Assembly (NCBI RefSeq): GCF_021389935.1
Contig: NZ_CP089979.1
Span: forward strand, 2,585,001-2,649,000
DNA: 64,000 nucleotides
Direction: 5' to 3'
Source of the DNA: Fulvivirga ligni
Lineage (GTDB): Bacteria > Bacteroidota > Bacteroidia > Cytophagales > Cyclobacteriaceae
The translations under genes and the position numbers were made by a program. The notes below the pieces were generated by a model. That model saw only the letters and a list, made by a program, of their open reading frames with translations. It made no database searches and was not told the origin of the DNA. Numbering within the stretch: position 1 is the first letter of the stretch; each line of letters opens with the position of its first letter. This document shows positions 43,691 to 52,664 of the stretch, piece after piece.

Positions 43691-44881
43691 ATGATTCATG
43701 TTGATGAAGCCAGCCGCATAGTGCTGTCTAATACATTTAAACCCGGTACAGAAAAAGTGAAAATCGATGATGCTCTTAACCGTATTCTTAAAGAAGAAGT
43801 GGTGGCAGATAGAGATTTTCCACCTTTCAATAGGGTGATGATGGATGGGATAGCCATTAAATCTGATGAGTGGGAGAGTGGTAGAAGAGAATTTTACATT
43901 GAAGGGGTGCAGACAGCAGGGGCTCCGCAAATGGCGCTTAGTGAATCAGTTAATTGCCTGGAAGTAATGACAGGAGCTATGCTGCCACAATATACAGATG
44001 TAGTAATCCGCTATGAGGACGTGGAAATTCATGATAGCATAGCAAAAGTTCTAATTGATGAAATCACTCCATTACAGAATATCCATTTAAAAGGTACTGA
44101 TAGGCTTGAAGGGGAATCGCTCATTTCAAATCATAAAGTATTATCTCCAGCGGAAATAGCAGTGTTGGCCACGGTAGGAAAAGCTGAAGTAGAAGTACAG
44201 CAGTTAATAAAAGTAGCCATTGTAAGTACAGGAGATGAATTGGTGAGCGTTGACCAGACACCCAACCCTTATCAGATAAGAAGGTCTAATAGCCACGCAC
44301 TATTAGCTGCATTGAAGCAGCATGGATTTACAGCCACTATCTTTCATATTAATGACGATGAAATTACATTAAAGAAAAAACTTCAGGAGATATTGAATGA
44401 TTATGATGCTATTTTATTGAGTGGAGGAGTATCTAAGGGAAAAAAGGATTATGTTCCTGCGGCTCTCGAAAGCTTAAAAGTGGAAAAGCTCTTTCATAAA
44501 GTAGCCCAAAGACCAGGTAAGCCCTTTTGGTTTGGTAAGAATGATAATACTACCGTTTTCGCCTTGCCAGGCAATCCTGTGTCTACGTTCATGTGCTTTT
44601 ATCGCTATGTTCTGCCATGGCTTTATGCATCTTATGAAATTGATGTACAGCCACGCACAGCTCAGCTGGCAGAAGATTTTAAGGTGGTGCCAGATCTAAC
44701 CTATTTTCTGCAAGTGAAAATTAAAAGGTCTGAGTCAGGAGAGGTGATTGCTGTGCCAGTTTCGGGGCGTGGTTCTGGTGATTTGGCTAACCTTTTAGAG
44801 GCTGATGCCTTCTTGGAATTACCTCAAGGCAAAACAGAATTTAAGGCCGGAGAGGTGTATCATAGAATTGACTACAGGTAA
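43691..44881 (+). CDS. moeA: Molybdopterin molybdenumtransferase
   Basis: 396 residues that insert molybdate into adenylylated molybdopterin. Signatures are DRDFPPFNRVMMDGIA (domain with the active-site cleft), VMTGAMLPQYTDVVIRYE, VSTGDELV, LSGGVSKGKKDYV and ALPGNPVSTFMCFYRY. The domain order is that of a complete MoeA. It lies divergently from moaC-mobA. MogA/MoaB, needed for the preceding adenylylation, is not in the window. Confidence 0.95.
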   Translation: MIHVDEASRIVLSNTFKPGTEKVKIDDALNRILKEEVVADRDFPPFNRVMMDGIAIKSDEWESGRREFYIEGVQTAGAPQMALSESVNCLEVMTGAMLPQYTDVVIRYEDVEIHDSIAKVLIDEITPLQNIHLKGTDRLEGESLISNHKVLSPAEIAVLATVGKAEVEVQQLIKVAIVSTGDELVSVDQTPNPYQIRRSNSHALLAALKQHGFTATIFHINDDEITLKKKLQEILNDYDAILLSGGVSKGKKDYVPAALESLKVEKLFHKVAQRPGKPFWFGKNDNTTVFALPGNPVSTFMCFYRYVLPWLYASYEIDVQPRTAQLAEDFKVVPDLTYFLQVKIKRSESGEVIAVPVSGRGSGDLANLLEADAFLELPQGKTEFKAGEVYHRIDYR

Positions 44882-44927
44882 ACTATTAAAAGATGTGCTC
44901 AGTCTTCAATTTAAGTATTGAAATGCT

Positions 44928-44935
44928 TAGTTTTG
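44928..44935 (+). promoter_or_regulatory. Possible -7 element of ffh
   Basis: TAGTTTTG followed by C fits TAnnTTTG, 23 bases before the ffh ATG. The -33 position holds TTC rather than TTG at 20-base spacing. Confidence 0.35.
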
Positions 44936-44958
44936 CATCCCTATAATCCGATTTGAAT

Positions 44959-46287
44959 ATGTTCGATAATTTAAGTTATAAGTTAGATAAGGCATTACAG
45001 AACCTAAAAGGTCAGGGTAGTATCACTGAAGTAAACGTGGCTACTACTGTAAAAGAGATTCGTAGAGCTCTTATAGATGCCGATGTTAACTATAAAGTAG
45101 CAAAGGAAGTAACTGATGATATCAAGGTAAAAGCGCTCGGTAAAGATGTACTTACATCAGTTTCTCCAGGTCAGTTACTTACTAAAGTTACCAATGATGA
45201 GCTTACTGAGCTCATGGGTGGAACTAATGAAGATATTAATATAGCAGGTGATCCTGCCATTATACTTATCGCTGGTTTGCAAGGTTCTGGTAAAACTACT
45301 TTCTCAGGAAAGTTAGCCAGCTACCTAAAAGCTCAAGGCAGACAAGTGCAACTTACAGCTTGTGATATTTACCGTCCTGCGGCGATTGATCAGTTGAAAG
45401 TGTTAGGTGAGCAAATAGGTGTAGACGTATATGCTGAGCCTGAAAATAAAGATGCCGTTGAAATAGCAAGTAACGCTATTAAGCATGCCAAGCAAAACGG
45501 TAAAAAGATAGTCATTGTCGATACTGCTGGTCGTTTAGCAGTAGACGAAGAGATGATGGATGAGATCTCTAAATTGAAGGAGGCTCTGAACCCATCAGAA
45601 ACGCTTTTCGTGGTTGACTCTATGACAGGTCAGGATGCTGTAAATACAGCTAAGGCCTTCAATGACAGACTAAACTTCGATGGTGTAGTTCTTACCAAGT
45701 TAGATGGTGATACCCGTGGTGGAGCAGCTATTTCTATTCGTAGAGTAGTAGAGAAGCCTATCAAATTCATCTCTACAGGTGAGAAAATGGATGCCATTGA
45801 TAAGTTCCACCCAGACAGGATGGCCAACAGGATCCTGGGTATGGGTGACGTGGTGTCATTAGTAGAAAGAGCTCAGCAGACTTTTGATGAAGAAGAAGCA
45901 CGAAGATTAAATAAGAAAATCAGAAAAAATCAATTTGATTTTAATGACTTCTTAACTCAGCTGGAGCAAATCAAGAAAATGGGTAACATTAAAGACCTAT
46001 TGGGAATGATTCCAGGTATGGGTAAAGCTCTCAAAAATATTGATGTAGATGATGATTCATTCAAACCTATTGAAGCAATTATTAGATCTATGACAAATCA
46101 GGAAAGAGAAAATCCTGAAATACTTGACGGAAGTAGAAGAAAGCGTATTGCAAAGGGTAGTGGTACATCTGTACAAGAGGTGAACAACCTAATGAAGCAA
46201 TTTGCAGACATGAAGAAACTGATGAAGACTATGAACAAAATGGGTGGAGGCAAGAGAGGTCTTGCAGCCTTAAATCCATTTGGTTAA
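44959..46287 (+). CDS. ffh: Signal recognition particle protein Ffh
   Basis: 442 residues from the ATG at 44959; an in-frame TTG two codons earlier is unlikely. The N domain (MFDNLSYKLDKALQNLKGQG) is followed by the G domain with P-loop GLQGSGKTTF, DIYRPAAIDQL, DTAGRLAVDEEM and TKLDGDTRGGAA. The methionine-rich M domain (about 295-442: LEQIKKMGNIKDLLGMIPGM, MKKLMKTMNKMGG) binds SRP RNA and signal sequences. No 4.5S RNA gene was recognised nearby. It is a single gene with a strong terminator. Confidence 0.97.
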   Translation: MFDNLSYKLDKALQNLKGQGSITEVNVATTVKEIRRALIDADVNYKVAKEVTDDIKVKALGKDVLTSVSPGQLLTKVTNDELTELMGGTNEDINIAGDPAIILIAGLQGSGKTTFSGKLASYLKAQGRQVQLTACDIYRPAAIDQLKVLGEQIGVDVYAEPENKDAVEIASNAIKHAKQNGKKIVIVDTAGRLAVDEEMMDEISKLKEALNPSETLFVVDSMTGQDAVNTAKAFNDRLNFDGVVLTKLDGDTRGGAAISIRRVVEKPIKFISTGEKMDAIDKFHPDRMANRILGMGDVVSLVERAQQTFDEEEARRLNKKIRKNQFDFNDFLTQLEQIKKMGNIKDLLGMIPGMGKALKNIDVDDDSFKPIEAIIRSMTNQERENPEILDGSRRKRIAKGSGTSVQEVNNLMKQFADMKKLMKTMNKMGGGKRGLAALNPFG

Positions 46288-46309
46288 AACATACATTCTC
46301 AATAGCAAC

Positions 46310-46350
46310 AAAGCGGCCCTGGAATCTAATTCAGGGCCGCTTTTCTTTTT
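46310..46350 (+). terminator. Strong terminator of ffh
   Basis: AAAGCGGCCCTG and CAGGGCCGCTTT form a perfect 12-bp stem with a 10-base loop, followed by TCTTTTT. It starts 22 bases after the ffh stop. Confidence 0.92.
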
Positions 46351-46419
46351 TACCCACCACTCAAGTAAAATATCCTACAGCTTTTTTGACTTCCATTCAA
46401 TGGAGGTTATCTTCAAAGC

Positions 46420-48240
46420 ATGAAAAAAATAATCTACTCCCTGGCATTTGTGCTCTTCTCAGTAATGAGCAGTACGGCACAAAATGCAGATACTATCAGA
46501 TATGATGTAAGCTTTCCTAATATAGCCCATCATGAAGCAGAGATATCAGTTACATACGATCACCTAAAGGCTGGAGAGCCTCTGGAGGTACGTATGAGCA
46601 TTTCTTCACCAGGAAGGTATGCCTACCATCAATTCGGTAAAAATGTATGCCGTGTAAGCGCTAAAAATGCTAAGGGCAAGTCACTAGAAGTTACTCGCAT
46701 AGCTCCTGAGACATGGCAGGTGAAAGGTCATGATGGAAGTTTTACTCTGACTTATACACTTTTTGCTAATCATGCTGATGGTACCTATGCTGGTATTGAC
46801 CCATTATATGCTCATCTCAATATGCCAGCCACGTTTATGTGGGCTAAAGGCCTGGAAAAGAACCCGATAAGTGTACAATATCATTTGCCTGATAATAACT
46901 GGAAAATAGCTACTCAAATGAAGCCAACAGGCTCAAATACATTCGTAGCCTCAGACCTTCAATATTTTATGGATAGCCCTACCATTATTGGTGATTTGAC
47001 TATAAAGGAGTTCACTATTAAAGAAGCAGACGGTAGAAGTAAATTGATCAAGGTGGCGCTCAACAGAGGCGTGAAGGACTACGTTGCTGAGAACTTTATC
47101 ACTATGGTAGAGAAGGTGGTAAAAGCTGAGCAAAAGGTTTACAAGGAGCTGCCGGACTATGACTATGGAGTATATACCTTCTTGTGTGGTTATGGACCTG
47201 AGTTCGACGGTGACGGAATGGAACACAGAAATTCAACGATGATCACTAAAAGTGGCATATTAACTACTGATAACGCTAAGGATTTTATCGGAACAGTTAC
47301 TCATGAGTTTTTCCATTGCTGGAATGTAGAAAGAATACGCCCGGCAGCACTAGAGCCGTTTGATTTTGAAACCGCCAATATGAGCGGAGAGTTATGGTTC
47401 GCCGAAGGGTTTACTTCATATTACACTGAGCTCTCAATAGCCAGAGCTAATATCTGTGATGACAAGGAGTTTGGAGAGCGCTTGGCAAGAGCCTTAAACT
47501 ATGTATTAAACTCCGGAGGAACGGAAATATCCAGCCCTGTGGAAATGAGCAAGCAGGCACCTTTCGTAGATGCAGCTACTTCTGTAGATCCAACTAGCTT
47601 TTATAATACCTTTACCTCATATTATCCGTATGGAGAGGTTATTGGTCTGGCGCTGGATCTAGAGTTAAGAAACAGATACAAAGACATCACGCTTGATGAT
47701 CTTATGCATGCCATGTGGGTGAAGTTTGGTAAGCCATTCAAACCATACCACAATGATGATATTATGAATACCTTAGCTGAACTAACTAAGGATAAGGCTT
47801 TCGCCGAAGAGTTCTTTAATAAGTACGTGTATGGCACTGAAGTGCCTGATTATAAAACACTATTGAAAACAATGGGATATGACCTGGTTCAACCCGATTC
47901 AGCTAAAGCATCATTAGGTACTGTTAGATTCAGCTTTTCAGATGGTATGCAGGTGAGTAGCCAGCCTTCTAGAAGGACAGCGCTATATAAGGCAGGTTTA
48001 GATGTGCAGGATGTTGTTATTGCCTTAGATGGCAAGGCTTTAGCTTCTAAGGCAGAATTAGAAGGTTGGTTAGCCCAGCATAAGCCCGGTGACATAGTGA
48101 AGGTAAAGTACAGTCATTTTGGTGAGGAGGCAGAAACACAACTGACTCTTCAGGGTGGGCCTGCTTATGATGTTGTACTTATAGATGATGCTAAAAAGAA
48201 GGTGGTAGCCAAGAGAGATGCATGGTTGTTTAACGAATAA
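46420..48240 (+). CDS. M61-family (glycyl aminopeptidase-like) metallopeptidase with PDZ domain
   Basis: 606 residues, exported: signal peptide 1-21 (MSSTAQ end). An N-terminal beta domain (about 25-200) precedes the gluzincin catalytic domain. The zinc site is His295-Glu296-xx-His299 (THEFFHCWNVERIRP), with the third ligand Glu329 in LWFAEGFTSYY. A PDZ domain occupies about 500-590 (YKAGLDVQDVVIALDGKAL). The family prefers N-terminal Gly or Ala residues. No T9SS tail is present, so it is probably periplasmic. It is monocistronic with terminators on both sides. Confidence 0.92.
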   Translation: MKKIIYSLAFVLFSVMSSTAQNADTIRYDVSFPNIAHHEAEISVTYDHLKAGEPLEVRMSISSPGRYAYHQFGKNVCRVSAKNAKGKSLEVTRIAPETWQVKGHDGSFTLTYTLFANHADGTYAGIDPLYAHLNMPATFMWAKGLEKNPISVQYHLPDNNWKIATQMKPTGSNTFVASDLQYFMDSPTIIGDLTIKEFTIKEADGRSKLIKVALNRGVKDYVAENFITMVEKVVKAEQKVYKELPDYDYGVYTFLCGYGPEFDGDGMEHRNSTMITKSGILTTDNAKDFIGTVTHEFFHCWNVERIRPAALEPFDFETANMSGELWFAEGFTSYYTELSIARANICDDKEFGERLARALNYVLNSGGTEISSPVEMSKQAPFVDAATSVDPTSFYNTFTSYYPYGEVIGLALDLELRNRYKDITLDDLMHAMWVKFGKPFKPYHNDDIMNTLAELTKDKAFAEEFFNKYVYGTEVPDYKTLLKTMGYDLVQPDSAKASLGTVRFSFSDGMQVSSQPSRRTALYKAGLDVQDVVIALDGKALASKAELEGWLAQHKPGDIVKVKYSHFGEEAETQLTLQGGPAYDVVLIDDAKKKVVAKRDAWLFNE

Positions 48241-48260
48241 ACCATTCCCATTATAACAAC

Positions 48261-48296
48261 AAAAGGCTGATAGAAACTAATCTATCAGCCTTTTTT
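48261..48296. terminator. Bidirectional terminator between the M61 gene and pdhB
   Basis: AAAAGGCTGATAGA and TCTATCAGCCTTTT form a perfect 14-bp stem with a 6-base loop, followed by T on the + strand and preceded by AACAAAA. It lies 20 bases after the + strand stop and 20 bases beyond the pdhB stop on the - strand. Confidence 0.9.
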
Positions 48297-48315
48297 CTTC
48301 TAAAGGAAGAGTATC

Positions 48316-49293
48316 TTATTTATATGTTACTGACTTTACAGCTTCTACTGTTCTCTTCACGCTAGGTAAAATAGCATCGATAAGAGTAGGCGCATAAGGT
48401 AAAGGTACATCCATACTGTTAATTCTATGGATAGGAGCATCCAAATAATCAAAAGCATGTTTTTGAACATGGTAAGTAATCTCAGAGCTAATAGCCGCTA
48501 GAGGCCAAGCTTCTTCTACAATTACTAATCTATTAGTTTTCTTCACTGATTCTACAATAGCAGCATAATCGATAGGTCTTACTGATCTAAGGTCTATAAC
48601 CTCAGCAGAGATACCATCTTTAGCTAGAGCTTCAGCAGCCTGGTCTATCACTTTCATGATTTTACCAAAACCAACTAAGGTTACATCAGAACCTTCTTTA
48701 GTTACTTTAGCAGACCCGATAGGAATAAGGTATTCTCCTTCAGGTACTTCACCCTTGTCACCATACATAAGCTCAGACTCCATGAAAATCACAGGGTCAT
48801 TATCTCTTATTGAAGACTTTAATAAACCTTTAGCATCATATGGGTTAGAAGGTACTACTACCTTCAAACCTGGGCAGTTAGCAAACCAGTTTTCAAAGTT
48901 TTGAGAGTGCTGAGAGCTAAGCATTCCTGCGTTTCCTGTAGGGCCACGGAATACACAAGGAACATTAAACTGACCACCAGACATAGACATCATTTTAGCG
49001 GCACCGTTAATAACCTGATCTATAGCAACAAGAGAGAAATTAAACGTCATGAATTCAATGATAGGTCTTAGGCCGTTCATAGCAGCACCTACACCTATAC
49101 CTGCGAATCCTAGCTCAGCAATAGGGGTGTCTATTACGCGCTCAGGACCGAACTCATCTAGCATGCCCTGGCTCACTTTGTAAGCACCGTTATATTCTGC
49201 AACTTCTTCGCCCATGAGGAAGACTTTTTCGTCCCTACGCATCTCTTCGCTCATAGCTTCGCCTAAGGCTTCCCTAAATTGTATTTCTCTCAT
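48316..49293 (-). CDS. pdhB: Pyruvate dehydrogenase E1 beta subunit
   Basis: 325 residues from the ATG at 49293 (MREIQFREALGEAMSEEM); the frame is open 36 bases further upstream, but that adds non-family residues. It forms the alpha2beta2 thiamine-diphosphate E1 with PdhA and decarboxylates pyruvate. Signatures are MGEEVAEYNGAYKVSQGM, RVIDTPIAELGFAGIGVGAA, RGPTGNAGMLSSQHSQ and DLRSVRPIDYAAI. A branched-chain 2-oxoacid E1 beta is possible, but the pattern matches PDH better. The alpha subunit, E2 and E3 are not adjacent: the gene is monocistronic, which is common in Bacteroidota. Confidence 0.92.
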   Translation of the reverse strand: MREIQFREALGEAMSEEMRRDEKVFLMGEEVAEYNGAYKVSQGMLDEFGPERVIDTPIAELGFAGIGVGAAMNGLRPIIEFMTFNFSLVAIDQVINGAAKMMSMSGGQFNVPCVFRGPTGNAGMLSSQHSQNFENWFANCPGLKVVVPSNPYDAKGLLKSSIRDNDPVIFMESELMYGDKGEVPEGEYLIPIGSAKVTKEGSDVTLVGFGKIMKVIDQAAEALAKDGISAEVIDLRSVRPIDYAAIVESVKKTNRLVIVEEAWPLAAISSEITYHVQKHAFDYLDAPIHRINSMDVPLPYAPTLIDAILPSVKRTVEAVKSVTYK

Positions 49294-49317
49294 TTTATCC
49301 GTTTTAAAATTGGTTTG

Positions 49318-49347
49318 TAAAAATAGCATTCAAGGCTTTAATCACAA
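49318..49347 (-). promoter_or_regulatory. Probable promoter of pdhB
   Basis: On the - strand TTG (49345-49347), a 19-base spacer, then TATTTTTA (49318-49325), one base off TAnnTTTG. It ends 24 bases before the ATG. The spacing equals the Bacteroidota -33/-7 rule. Confidence 0.5.
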
Positions 49348-49360
49348 AATCCATATAAAC

Positions 49361-49400
49361 AAAAAAAGCCCCGAAGAGAATTTCTTCGGGGCTTTTTTTT
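49361..49400 (-). terminator. Terminator of the OmpA/TPR lipoprotein gene
   Basis: AGCCCCGAAGA and TCTTCGGGGCT form a perfect 11-bp GC-rich stem with a 5-base loop, flanked by seven A and eight T. It lies 18 bases beyond the - strand stop at 49419 and just upstream of the pdhB promoter. Confidence 0.93.
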
Positions 49401-49418
49401 AATTTATTTGCTAAGAGC

Positions 49419-51191
49419 TTATTTCAAGATATTTCTGAACTGCTCGTTAGATACATAAGTAGCGAACTCAAGGTCTTCTAGAGCTTTTCCTTTAAGGTCA
49501 GGATCAGCAGCTACAGCGTTTTGTAAGTTCTCATAGATAGCATCTTCATTTCCTAAGTGTGCGTTAGCGATAGCTGCACCATAGTAAGCGATACCCATCT
49601 CAGAATCTTTCTCAGTAGCTTCTTTGAAAGAAGTTAGAGCACTTTGGTAATCTTTGTTTAATACTTGAGCTAAACCTCTGTTGAATGAGTTTACAGCGTT
49701 ATCTTCTGCATTAGCAGTAGACTTCACAGCATCAGGGTATTTAGCAAGCATAATTTCTACAGAACCTTTAACTCCGTTGAAACCAGGGGCCATTTCGCTG
49801 CTAGGGCTCATAGAGTCAGCTTTCTTGATGTACTCATAAGCTTTAGAAGCATTACCTTTCATCAATTCTACTGATGCCATGTTAGCATATACTTCAGCAG
49901 TTTCTTGCTTGTTTTTAGCAATCTCTAATTGAGTCATTGCCATATCACCATACTTATCAGCATCTCCTTCAATAGCCATAGCTACATATACAGCAGCAAG
50001 GTTGTTATGAGCTACCCAGCTGTCAGTTTTCTTAGTAGCAGCTTTATAGATAGCTTCTTTCTCTTGTAAAGAAGGAGTTAAAGTAGCTCCGTAAAGAAGT
50101 TCTTCTTCAGATAAAGTGTCAGCAGTAACTGAACCATCAGCTATACCTTTAGAAAGTACAGAGATTTCAGCATCTGTTTTCTTTTCTTTTACAGTAAGGA
50201 TCTCAGTTTTAGCAACCCTTAATTTAGGATATAAGTCTCTGAAGATTTTCTTATAAGTAGGAAGAGCATGTAATTTATCTTCTTTGTCTTCGTAAGAACC
50301 AGGACCATTAACTACGTCTAAGATAGCTGATTTTTCTTCTGAAGTTACACCTTCATAAGTAGCTAAAGAATCTTTGAATATTGACCAGTCTTCAACAACA
50401 TCTTTAGTAATGAAGTTGATAGAATCTGCCATTCCAGCATAATCATATTTCTTCATTTCTCTTTGGTAGAAGCTCTGGATAGACTCAGCTCTGTCTTTAG
50501 AAAGTCTGCTGTTGATTCTTTCAGCACCTTCAGGAGAGTGAGTACCAGTGATAGTAACAGTTCTTGTAACGTTCTTGTCAGCAATGAATGCATCTAATTT
50601 CTTACCTCTGTCACTTTGTCTCTCAGAGTATCTTAAAGCAGAGCTACCTTGTACGAAGTAGAAGTTAACTCTAGTTGGGATAAGCTCTTCTTGGTTGTTA
50701 TAACCGTGATCAGCATAAGCAGGAGCGTAAACAGCTTCTACTAATTTAGATGTAGTGATAACACCAGGAGCAACTGGCATTCTATCAGTTTCTTTAGATT
50801 TTCCGTTTTTAGGGTCTAGAGCTACACCTTGTACTTCTAACATACCGGTTTTCATAGCTGGAGAATAAGCAAATGCAAATTCTTTAGACTGCTTAGGTTG
50901 CTGCTCATCAGCGTTTGGATAATCATCGGCCTTAAATTCGATAGGATCTAGCGCCACTTCATTCTCCCCGTATTTATAGAATGTATTTACAGAGTAAACC
51001 TTTCCTTTTTTCAGCATTTTAACAGGAAGATTAGCTGACATCTCAAAAGCAACTGTGTCTGCATGAACCTCCAACGGATTTGGAGTAACAGTTAAATTCT
51101 GGTCCTCCGCCATTTTTACCATTTTATTAAGGGTACAACCTGGAAGGTAGAGTACTCCAAATAAAGCTATAGCGTAGAATAATTTTCTCAT
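49419..51191 (-). CDS. OmpA-family lipoprotein with TPR repeats
   Basis: 590 residues. The lipoprotein signal has lipobox LPGC (Cys at 19). An N-terminal beta domain (about 35-165) resembles a surface or Ig-like fold. An OmpA-type domain with NFYFVQGSSALRYSE and TVTITGTHSPEGAERIN plus RLSKDRAESIQSFYQRE is at about 170-260. TPR-type helical repeats fill about 375-590 (WVAHNNLAAVYVAMAI, AEVYANMASVELMKGN, AVNSFNRGLAQVLNKDY). It is probably tethered to the outer membrane and touches peptidoglycan. Codons are strongly biased towards a few forms, suggesting high expression, and a consensus promoter precedes it. It is monocistronic. The biological role is unknown. Confidence 0.85.
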   Translation of the reverse strand: MRKLFYAIALFGVLYLPGCTLNKMVKMAEDQNLTVTPNPLEVHADTVAFEMSANLPVKMLKKGKVYSVNTFYKYGENEVALDPIEFKADDYPNADEQQPKQSKEFAFAYSPAMKTGMLEVQGVALDPKNGKSKETDRMPVAPGVITTSKLVEAVYAPAYADHGYNNQEELIPTRVNFYFVQGSSALRYSERQSDRGKKLDAFIADKNVTRTVTITGTHSPEGAERINSRLSKDRAESIQSFYQREMKKYDYAGMADSINFITKDVVEDWSIFKDSLATYEGVTSEEKSAILDVVNGPGSYEDKEDKLHALPTYKKIFRDLYPKLRVAKTEILTVKEKKTDAEISVLSKGIADGSVTADTLSEEELLYGATLTPSLQEKEAIYKAATKKTDSWVAHNNLAAVYVAMAIEGDADKYGDMAMTQLEIAKNKQETAEVYANMASVELMKGNASKAYEYIKKADSMSPSSEMAPGFNGVKGSVEIMLAKYPDAVKSTANAEDNAVNSFNRGLAQVLNKDYQSALTSFKEATEKDSEMGIAYYGAAIANAHLGNEDAIYENLQNAVAADPDLKGKALEDLEFATYVSNEQFRNILK

Positions 51192-51226
51192 TGGTTTTTG
51201 TTTTTAATGTCTGGTTGAATTGTATT

Positions 51227-51256
51227 CAAAATTATTGTATATAGTGAATTATGCAA
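51227..51256 (-). promoter_or_regulatory. Consensus Bacteroidota promoter for the OmpA/TPR gene
   Basis: On the - strand TTG (51254-51256), exactly 19 bases, then TAATTTTG (51227-51234), fully matching TTG-N19-TAnnTTTG. It gives a leader of roughly 30 bases before the ATG at 51191. Confidence 0.65.
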
Positions 51257-51417
51257 TAATAGTTAAAAAAAATAAGAAATAACTAAGTGACTTTTGATTA
51301 TGTGCTTATTATATTTGTAAAGGCGCATATTTATCGACGAGCCACAAGATATAAAGGATTAACTGTTTAAATTGTTTATTAATAGTTAATTTTTTTTCCA
51401 CTTAAAATGACTTGCAC

Positions 51418-51636
51418 ATGAAAAAAATGCAGCTTTTTTTTGAAAAATACGCTTTTGGTGTTTGCTCTAAGCTTGGAGAAAAGTTAGGTATTGCAAGTTC
51501 TAGTATCAGACTTTACTTTATCTATGCTTCCTTTCTTACCTTCGGTTCACCTCTTATTATTTACCTGGTGTTAGCCTTTGTTTTGAATATGAGAAAGCAC
51601 CTGAGAAGGAAGAGAAATTCTATCTGGTATTACTAG
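51418..51636 (+). CDS. Small PspC-domain-like membrane protein
   Basis: 72 residues from the ATG at 51418; a TTG two codons upstream is also open. A PspC-like pattern is visible: FGVCSKLGEKLGIASSSIRL followed by a membrane helix of about 22 residues (YFIYASFLTFGSPLIIYLVL) and a basic tail (RKHLRRKRNS). PspC in other bacteria belongs to phage-shock membrane-stress responses; stand-alone short copies in Bacteroidota are of unknown function. The 220 or so bases upstream are A/T rich; TATATTTG at 51310-51317 may be a -7 element but lacks a spaced -33. Confidence 0.75.
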   Translation: MKKMQLFFEKYAFGVCSKLGEKLGIASSSIRLYFIYASFLTFGSPLIIYLVLAFVLNMRKHLRRKRNSIWYY

Positions 51637-51647
51637 ACTAAGTCTTA

Positions 51648-52664
51648 CTAAAACGAAATTTCGCTAAATTTTTTCAGCTTTTTGATATAGTAATCAAAGA
51701 CTATAGACCCCTTATATATTGTCTCCAGTTTACGTACTTTAATCCTCTTCTGAACTGCTCTACGCTTTCTGAAATTACTACGATGATTGCTGAAAAAGTG
51801 CCAATGGGCTTTCATCACAGCAATTCCATCTTGAAGGGAATCAAAAAATATGAATTTGAAACAAGCTACCCAGTCTAGCGCTAGTCTTATAGGGAATTTG
51901 AAGAATAGGTCTTTCCTGCTGTAGTTCTTATATAATATAGAAAGGCCATTTCTAAAATTAAGATAGGTTTTCCTTGGGTTAGACTTATGTAAGGTGCCGC
52001 CACCAACATGATATACCGTGCTCTTGCCACTATAGGCTATGGAGTATCCTGCATTATTAATGCGCCAGCATAAATCTATTTCCTCCATATGAGCGAAGAA
52101 GTCAGGGTCGAAGCCTCCGAGCTCATGAAAGACATCCGCCCTAATGAAAAGGCAGGCTCCCGTAGCCCAGAATATTTGTACCTCATCATCATATTGATGA
52201 TTGTCTTTTTCCAGGTCTAGAAATAGTCTGCCTCTGCAGAAAGGGTACCCGAGCTTATCGATAAAGCCACCGCCTGCGCCTGCATATTCGAAATACTCTT
52301 TATTGTCATAAGCGAGAATCTTTGGTTGGGCCGCTACTGTATTAGGATCTTTCTCCATCAAGGCGATAATAGGAGATATCCAGTTGGGTGTTACCTCTAC
52401 GTCCGAGTTGAGTAGAACGTAGTATTTAGCTTTTACCTGTAATAAGGCCTCATTATAACCCGCGCTATAGCCATGGTTGCAAGTCAATTGCACCAAGGTA
52501 ACTTCAGGATGATTCTCTTTGAGGTATTTCACAGAGCCGTCATTAGAGCAGTTATCTGCAACTACTATTTCGCAGCCAGGGCTATTTTTAATGACGGAAG
52601 GAAGAAAAGTACGGAGATAATGCTCTCCGTTGTAATTAAGAATGACTACAGCGGTTTCTTTCAT
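51648..52664 (-). CDS. Family 2 glycosyltransferase
   Basis: A 338-residue inverting GT-A glycosyltransferase. The nucleotide-sugar pocket is VILNYNGEHYLRTFLPSV and VADNCSNDGS. The metal-binding region is LLNSDVEV. The acceptor/base motif is HMEEIDLCWR. The C-terminal part is basic and partly hydrophobic (RKDLFFKFPIRLALDW), suggesting membrane association. It resembles rhamnosyl- and related polysaccharide transferases; donor and acceptor are unknown. It starts directly at the base after the ybaB-like gene's stop, so the two are co-transcribed. Confidence 0.9.
   Translation of the reverse strand: MKETAVVILNYNGEHYLRTFLPSVIKNSPGCEIVVADNCSNDGSVKYLKENHPEVTLVQLTCNHGYSAGYNEALLQVKAKYYVLLNSDVEVTPNWISPIIALMEKDPNTVAAQPKILAYDNKEYFEYAGAGGGFIDKLGYPFCRGRLFLDLEKDNHQYDDEVQIFWATGACLFIRADVFHELGGFDPDFFAHMEEIDLCWRINNAGYSIAYSGKSTVYHVGGGTLHKSNPRKTYLNFRNGLSILYKNYSRKDLFFKFPIRLALDWVACFKFIFFDSLQDGIAVMKAHWHFFSNHRSNFRKRRAVQKRIKVRKLETIYKGSIVFDYYIKKLKKFSEISF

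Noticed and set aside
46288-46419. 4.5S/SRP RNA gene next to ffh
   Set aside because: The gap holds only the ffh terminator and a short leader; no GGAA-tetraloop hairpin of SRP RNA type was seen.
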